From assembly GCA_949130485.1 (NCBI GenBank), contig OX422184.1, forward strand, positions 14,606,405 to 14,670,404: 64,000 bases of DNA. The letters are read 5' to 3'. Shown here piece after piece: positions 56,900 through 64,000 of this stretch (the first letter of the stretch is position 1; each line of letters begins with the position of its first letter). Origin of the DNA: Agelas oroides (taxonomy: Eukaryota; Porifera; Demospongiae; Agelasida; Agelasidae). The notes beneath the pieces are model-generated. The model had not been told where the DNA came from and did no database searches. It saw nothing but the letters and a program-made list of their open reading frames with translations. Made by a program: the position numbers and the translations under genes.

Positions 56900-59800
56900 T
56901 ACCATACTGTACATGTATGTAAAATATTATTGTAGTATCTACGTACATGAGCACTATTGTTTTGAATGACTGCATGCTTACTAAATTACTCACTAAAATA
57001 CCCCCTCGAGACCCTTCCTTCCTATTTACCACAACGTTCTCAGTCTGCTGCTCATCAACACTGTAGAGCATCTCTCACACACAAACAAATATACTCTCAG
57101 CTTCCTAATGTTGAAATAACATACTGTCATTTCTTTTTTCTTTTCTACGTATTTCTACACTGTAAAAGCTGTAGTATTCTTTTATCGAGTTACACCTCCA
57201 GCTCCAGCATGTCAAAGGCGGAGAGCATCAGCGACCTACCACAATTCCTCAATGATCCATCAGGTGAAAGACATGGAGAGGAGACGTCACTGTACTCACT
57301 GCAGGACATTGCTGAGCATTTCAGAGTGAACTGGTGAAGCATTAGGGACGACATGAACAAAAGACACCACAAGCAGGTGAATGACAAGATCACCACTGCT
57401 TGCGTTGCTTTCCTCACCGTCCAGAGCATGGCTGAGGCACAGCAATGACAGTGACGATGACAATGGCAGTGTCAGGTCATTGCCTCCCTGAGGAGGTCAT
57501 TGGTTGCAATTTCTGTAAATTGGGCACCTCACAGTCAGCCTCGCCATCCAGTTGGGGTCGATGGAGTCACATATATGTTTTGCATGATAGGGGCAGTAGG
57601 CCTCCTTCGCCTTTAGCGCTGAAAAGGGTATACTGACATCAATTCCATTAGCACATTCGCTTTCCCGATCATGCAAGACCCATGCTGCCTCACCAAGATA
57701 ACTATGACATGGAAAAACTTTTCCACCAAACTGACAAAGCACACTGAGGTACAGAACATGCACTCAGTTCTACAATCAACACCATCTGTAGTGAACAAGA
57801 GCCACATTCAGTGGAAAGAACCGCAACTGTGAAAGTGGGTGACATACACTATGGTGAAAAGAAAGAAGCGTGGGAAAATTCCTCACCCCTGATGGCAAAT
57901 CAACACATGTATGTACATCTTGGAGGTAAAAGTGTGTGGAGATTCAACCTAACATTCACCTCTAAGTGATGGTCTGAAGCATCTACAGTACATTTGTCTT
58001 CTAATAATGGCGTCACTGGTACTGGTATCGATACTTAGAATTAGTATTAGTTTGATGTGACATGTCACGTGCGCCACATGGGCACTTCCTGTGCATGTGA
58101 TCGTAACTGAGACTGAGTACAGTCTATGAGTCTATTGATCTAGCACCAATTCTTGTAACTTGTTAGAAGTGAGAAGTTGAGAACGGCTATGAGTAAGTGA
58201 AAGAGGAGTGTTGTCAATGATTATTAAGGTGTGGCTTCCTGTATTTGTACATCCGGTATCGTATCAATTACGTATCGATATTCTCGATACCTGCAACAAA
58301 ATACCCAGTATCGTATCGGTTTAGTATTTACTGGTATCGCCCATCTCTATAGATCACGCGCATACGCGTGCACTGGACGTATGATATATATATATATATA
58401 TATATATCAGAGAAATTCCGCCGTTCAACTCACTAGTGTGGGGCTCGCTCCAAATACATGACCATAAACAGGAAACAATATATATACACTGAGCAAAATG
58501 TGATGCAGGACGTCTACAAATGTGGATCCAGCGAAGGAACGGCAAGGAAACACTTGACAACGGTAGGAGTAGTTGCATTCGCAGTCGCCATCACATCCCC
58601 AGCTTGACTGCGCCTCCACACATCCGTATTAGACTGCGCATGTGCTATGATTTTTGAATGTGCAGCATGATAATGAGCTGGCAGCCGGACTGTACGGAGC
58701 TCAACGGAGCTACCATGAATTTCGCTGGGAATGGATGAGTCTTATGTCGCGGATTGGTTGATAAAGGCAGATTTCAAGGAGAAGGGTATTAATTCCTTTG
58801 TAGGTAAGACTTGTTTGCACATTGTGTATTTTATGGGAATGGAAAAGGATACTGCTGTCATATACTGAGACTGAGTGTTGGCATAATTAATGATAATGGA
58901 GGCGCAGATAAAGCTGAGGCATTTTTATATCATTCTAATGTGAATGACTGTCATTCATCAATTAGCTGCTGAGGGAGCTTGCTACTATTTTGGACCAACC
59001 TGATATCAGCAAACGAACACTGGCATTCCTGGGGAAAGATTAAAGTAGTGACCCTCTCACACAAGTCAAGATGGTAGACTCCTGTGGCCCAACTCTTGGA
59101 TGATGCAAACGGTGCTCCAGGATGGTGTATGCATGTTCCATATGTACATGCATAATACATCTACAGTAGATATACGTAGTGAACATTAACTAACTGTTCA
59201 TGCATTGTTAAGAATAGCTAAATACACTGCAGCCCCTCTAAAGCGAACACCTTTGGGACCACCACTGTGTGTCCGGAATATTGAGGTATCTGTATTTCAG
59301 GGGCTTCTGGTACGTATACTTCCAATAGGCGTGGTAGTGTGTTCTTGGGCTGTTGAACATGAAGAGGCCGCATTTTTGGACCATTTCATTGCTGTACGAT
59401 GTTGAGAAAAGCTAGCACGATGAGCGACAGTGCTAATATAATGCCTGGTCTCTGAATCCACTGGAGGTGGTGCAAAATCTTATGAAAGTGGTAGATAAGT
59501 GTCCGCATTGTTGAGTGAATTTTGTACAGTTCAGGTACTGTTGGAGAACCTGTCTACTTTACGGAATATGGAGGTTTCTGCATTTCGGTGGTTTTGATTG
59601 TACACAAACGTATGTAAATGCATTCGGGACCAAAGCAAGTGTCCGCAATATCGTAGATGGCTACTTTTCGGGAGTATCTAGATCTGTAGAGCGGGGTTCA
59701 ACTGTAATGTGTTTATAATTCATATCTCATGACTGCCAGCAGTTATACTGTCTGTAATATTAGTAGCTTATAAGCCATGGTGTCGGCTGGTAGCATAAAC

Positions 59801-62300
59801 TCAAGTCACTGAAATAGAATATTATTATAGCTACACACAGAAATCCGATCAGTTTATACCCTTATGCCAGTACTTTCATTTCGGTAGGTGCATACTATTC
59901 TGTACTTCTTGTATAGATGGCTTGTAACATGATTGTGCATGGTTTAGGTCATTTCCTAGGTGTTACTACAGACGTACGTATATACACACAGAGTGAAGTT
60001 GACATGGAGCATGCTGCAACAAATGCTGAGAAGACACCAACAATTCTCTACAACAAAGATGGTGGCTCGGCAGTGCCGGTGGTTGACCAAGTTGTAGTGT
60101 GCATGGTAGCAACACCAGTGAAATTGTCCCGGCTCTTCTGGGAGCATACTATATGTCTTTGACATTAACTACACCAAGGGGTACAACTGATTCTACTCAG
60201 CGTTAATGGGCACTTCATCTACATACTTATCATTACTCTAATTCTTGTCAATTCCCTGAATAGCTTGCTGGGCCCAGTCCCATGTGTCTTTGCCCTGGTA
60301 AACTCTTGACAGATCATCTTTGTTAGCTCTTTCTTTTTTTTTTGCTTCTTTACATACACATTTGCCTTGTGCAAAATTCACATTCCTGTGGTCTCATGAC
60401 AACAATCTGGGAATCTCTACCTTGCTGACTACTCTTGCTAAGCTCTCAACTCCTTGGTCCTTTGCCAAAGTGTAGTATAGAGCACTGCAGGTATGCTCTA
60501 ACTAGGCCAAGGTGAAGCCGAGGGTACCTTCTCATGCTTCTCCAAGCTCTATGAGGTTATACCAGGTTCTATGAGGCTAAACCATGTTACTACAGCAAAC
60601 TGTACTATGTATAATGCGCTAAAAAATCCAACACTGAAAATCATTTAGTCATACATCCAGCTAGAGAGGAGAGACACTTTGACCTAGCCATTCTAGTTTG
60701 GATGTCACCCAGAGAACCAGATTATGTCACAATGGTTGCAGACATTACAACCATGAGGTAGAGACGGTTTAGTGATATATATATTTTTTATAGCCTGCCA
60801 ACAAATTGCAAAGATTTCGCTTATTGGATTACCAGTATGTAGCACATTGTGCTGAGTCATTTTGACATATTTGTAGTAATTCTGCATAGTTGGCAATTGT
60901 AATGCGGGCAGCTGTACCAGTTGGGGTGTTCTCGCCTGGAATGACATTGAGACAGTGACAAAGGCATCTCTGCCCTATGTATACTACACACTGCATCGTT
61001 GTTTCTGTCTTGTCACTTGTTTTGTCCTGTATTCCCCCTCTCCCTGTGCGTGTTTCGACCAAAGAAGAAGCCAATGGAACATAGACTGTTTTCAGAGAGG
61101 TTTGTGCCATTTGTCTGTGGTGACCATGCTACATCTTCAAGGTCCACTTGTCTCCTACCTAAAACTAAAGGACTTCATAGAAGACATACGTACACCGCCC
61201 AATTTCAATGTCAGCAAACTGAACTGTTTGTTACTGATACGTGCCCATAACTGTTATACTAGAAAATGTAGAACATTATGGGAGCAAGCTGATACCACTG
61301 TCTGCTGTTCCATGAGCAAAACTTCATGTAGCCAAGCGGTACAGTTCTCAACAGATATAGATGATCATACATGCTGACAAATTGCAGCCATTTCTCCGGT
61401 CTACTACAGCTACACACACGCTTGGACTAAAACTTCACACTGAAGTCATGAGGTAAATCTCTGGCGCTTATGAGTGTTGACTATGCTTGGCCCTTACCTG
61501 AAGCAACATCAACTACTGTGCGTAAATTTGTACCGTCTGTAAGCAGCCTGCCCTTGTCTGTCACGGTCTGCAGTTGCCACAGGCGTGCGTTGACTTGAGT
61601 AGTCTTCGTTCCAAGTTTCTTTCACGCCGACGCTGCGTTATGGCAGTAGTCCTTCACTGTTGATCTCATCAGCTCATCACCTACTGCCTACTGAGTGCAT
61701 GCACGAGCTCGATCTTTGTAATATTAAAATTTAAACACGCTCATTTAAAAATTTACGGTATATTGCCGCAAGCAAACATACACACACACTTCCGCAATGC
61801 AGTCACGCTAGTGTGGGGTTCGCTCAGGCTCGCCCCAATTATTACAGATAAAATGTTTGTGGTATGCAGTGTACATCATATTACATAGGGTACGTATCTA
61901 CACTGTAATAGTAAAGCTGGTTGTAGGGATGGCAGATCAAAGGGTTTTTATACTTTCCAACTGAAGGTCTATTCAGCCTGCCACACTCCTGATGGCTGTC
62001 AGCAAGTATTTGCTGACCAATTGGTAAATTGTGACCAGCTGAGCGAAAATCCGGCACATCACGCATTTTATGAAAATCGAGATAAGACCGGAGATCGGTA
62101 TACCAATGTGTAATTGTGCGGCAGAAAAAAGAATGGAAGCGATCGGTTGCTTGCAAGTCGGCAAAGACAGTTGGGAAAGACAGCGGTTATAAAAGCAGGG
62201 GCTTACATTGTGTCTATGGACAGAAAGACAACCGTATACGGACTTTTGTGCATTTTTTGAAAACATGTACAAGCTGTCCATAAGAACACGTTCCCGTATT
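56900..62300. other. Upstream of the last kinase exon found: repeats and short frames
   Basis: The missing 5' kinase exons should lie here or beyond, but I could not place them. A short plus-strand frame at 57209 reads MSKAESISDLPQFLNDPSGE. A minus-strand frame near 60840-60940 (NVIPGENTPTGTAARITIAN) looks protein-like, but I cannot assign it. Around 58010-58350 GGTATCGATAC/GTATCG words cluster. An (AT)n run lies at 58382-58408. Confidence 0.4.
58382..58408. repeat. (AT)n microsatellite
   Basis: An uninterrupted run of alternating A and T between TG and CAG. Confidence 0.95.
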
Positions 62301-62579
62301 ATTTCACTGGCCTGCCTGTGAGTTCAAGCTTATATCGTCTTTATAGAAGCAGAGCCGGGCTTCACAATTCAGTACGATACAGTCCAAGCCCTCTGTGACA
62401 CGTTGGTGTAATAATCTATCCGTGATGGAATCGAGAAAGGCAACAGAGGATGAAGAAGAGGAGGTAGAGGAAAGCAATGTGGAGATAGATTGTGTGATGT
62501 GAAGAAAAGCAACCACAAATTTGATTTTCATGGCTTCATCATGTGACTAAGTTGCTTAGCACTCACACTACAACTGGTT

Positions 62580-62930
62580 GTGCACAAGTTCAAAGAGTTA
62601 ACATCACTGAAAAAGGTGCATGCAAGTACACATGTATTAGTCAAGAAAGTGTACAAATCCTCCGAGGCAACTGAAAGGCTAGTTTCCCTCTGTGGAAAGA
62701 CTGATTTCATTTCAGACTGTCCAACGCGATGGAGTTCTACCTTCTTGGATGACACAGAGGCTTCTTACTGTGAAGGATGCTTTATCAACTGTGTTAGAAG
62801 AGCTTTGTTGGGACAATCTTCACAGTATTGAATATAAACTGCAGGCAGTGGGTGCCTTTGATTTGTATGGCTGCCAAGTTACAAATTTTTCTAGCAATAC
62901 AGAGAAGAGTGAGTGCCAATTGATGAATTC
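62580..62930 (+). pseudogene. hAT transposase fragment with frameshift
   Basis: Frame 1 reads THVLVKKVYKSSEATERL, then ISDCPTRWSSTF, which is the (Q)DVPTRWNSTY motif of hAT transposases. At about 62740 the frame changes and continues MTQRLLTVKDALSTVLEEL and CWDNLHSIEYKLQAV, as in the helical part after that motif. The N-terminal BED finger and the C-terminal dimerisation domain are not seen. An upstream acidic frame (ATEDEEEEVEESN, about 62440) may or may not belong. Confidence 0.8.
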
Positions 62931-63397
62931 AACCATCTTTGCTCATAATCTGCACGACTATAGCCATACTATTACTTAACTATACCAACTGGTAAATACT
63001 AATGCTTCACTATAGCACACACTAGCACCATAGATGCAGTAGGTTCCAATAAAAGTTAGTTGCGTTTTCATTTTATACAACTGTTCTACAGTGCAAGCGT
63101 TTCCGTTCCATAATTCGCTGTATTTGCAAATTACGATTGCTGATTCAGCAATTATTGCCTACCAACTGTAATGCCTAACTTTCACCAGTATGTTTCTCCT
63201 GACCCTTTATTAGCAAACTATTGAAGTGAATAAAGACATAGCTAAGGCCTCTCGAGCAGAGATATGTATGTTAGTTCCAAGCACTATAAGTTGGTTGGCA
63301 AGACATATAGGCTGGGATTAGGGTACTGCTCAACCAGGTAATGCTCACACAAGTCCAGCAGGATCGAGATGGGGTACTCAACCAGGTACCACTCAAC

Positions 63398-63607
63398 CAC
63401 TCATGTCCAAGTTTGCCATCAAAATCCTCTGTCCACTTAGGATTGTCCTACCTGTCCAATGGATGTCCATGGGACATCCATCGGACATCCCACCCTCATA
63501 GACCAGGCTTGTCCCACTGTCCTGTCCAGTCCACCCATACAATGGACATCCAGGTAGGACAATCCTAAGTGGACAGAGAATTTTGATGGCAAACTTGGAC
63601 ATGAGTG
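63398..63607. mobile_element. 210-bp palindromic MITE
   Basis: The arms CACTCATGTCCAAGTTTGCC and the reverse complement at 63588-63607 continue inward through TAGGATTGTCC/GGACAATCCTA. The core has repeated GGACATCCA words. Just left, 63330-63400 has short direct repeats of CTCAACCAGGTA. Confidence 0.9.
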
Positions 63608-63683
63608 CTTGGTTCAGCGCGGGCTTTCTCTGTAGTTGTTGAAGCTGGGTTCATGTGGAGTGGGAGTGCTGTAACGGTCTGTT

Positions 63684-64000
63684 ATGAGTGAGATGGATGA
63701 CCTCTCAGACGACTTGGTACGGATTTGTATTCAATCGCTACTGAGCGGGTACGAGGGTGATGTCGAACCCCTGTTGCAGCTTCCCCGAAGCGACGAGTCC
63801 GATGAGCTTATCGCTCAAATTGAAGAATCAAGTGTTCTGAACTCACCAGCAATGCTGAGAATTGTCACTTTGTGTATAAAAGTGATGCCGCTGTAAAGGA
63901 GACTCAAGAGCACGCGGTTCCAGCCACTACGAAAAAGTCTACTAGCTGGGCTGTTACCGTTTGGACAGAGTGGAGCAAAGGACGGCAGGAACATTTCAGA
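63684..64000 (+). CDS. Crypton-type gene, N-terminal part (third relic, runs off the window)
   Basis: ATG 63684 gives MSEMDDLSDDLVRICIQSL and an acidic stretch with SDESDELIAQIEESS, like the N-termini of the relics at 48695 and 49953. The frame shifts near 63850, and a second frame continues to the window end with KKSTSWAVTVWTEWSKGRQE, which corresponds to the conserved start of the recombinase region (TEWAEKTWHDW in relic B). It may be a broken copy or contain an unseen short intron. Confidence 0.6.

Noticed and set aside
58010..58350. GTATCG cluster as a CRISPR-like or tandem array
   Set aside because: The words are irregularly spaced, palindromic and degenerate, with no constant repeat-spacer pattern.
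1..64000. tRNA, rRNA or other structured RNA genes
   Set aside because: No cloverleaf with A/B boxes or rRNA core was recognised by eye. The hairpins seen are explained by foldback elements.

Overview
The window looks like nuclear DNA of an early-branching metazoan, most probably a demosponge. Genes are split into small exons with GT..AG introns, there is a polyadenylation signal, and the spaces between and inside genes are packed with foldback and terminal-inverted-repeat elements. The species call is inference. I saw no operons, bacterial genes, CRISPR arrays or recognisable tRNA/rRNA genes. Exon boundaries were placed by hand from splice sites and frame continuity.

Left part (1-12360). 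A block of about 720 bp holds the 5' ends of two divergent genes: SAM-domain exons on the minus strand and the N-terminus of a C2H2/transposase-like gene on the plus strand. It is a near-identical copy of 27942-28657. The plus-strand gene is cut at 1265 by an 11.1-kb CACTA (EnSpm) transposon (1266-12360). That element has CACTAC ends, CATGAAA/CCATGG subterminal arrays and the DUF4218-containing C-terminus of a Tnp2-type transposase. It also carries a long antisense gene of about eleven exons that I do not recognise. No Tnp2 catalytic domain was found.

Middle (12361-33460). This is mostly repeats: hAT-type elements (two of them nested), a Harbinger-type MITE, a mariner-type MITE and piggyBac-like TTAA elements. 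A small two-exon ORF sits at 15247-16007. The intact head-to-head pair follows: a SAMD3-like gene on the minus strand (23263-28240, with a frameshift and a stop) and a ten-exon C2H2/Tnp2-like gene on the plus strand (28435-33431, with one frameshift). They share a 194-bp intergenic region.

Right part (33460-64000). A local duplication carries two copies of a small membrane-protein gene, one broken (38558-38993) and one intact (41679-42332). Comparing the two duplicated flanks exposes the insertion points of two mobile elements. A minus-strand gene spanning at least 43208-56843 encodes two kinase domains in tandem, both lacking catalytic residues. Its introns hold two Crypton-type tyrosine-recombinase relics and three copies of a palindromic MITE family, one split by a TTAA element. 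A degenerate hAT transposase and a third Crypton N-terminus lie near the right edge.
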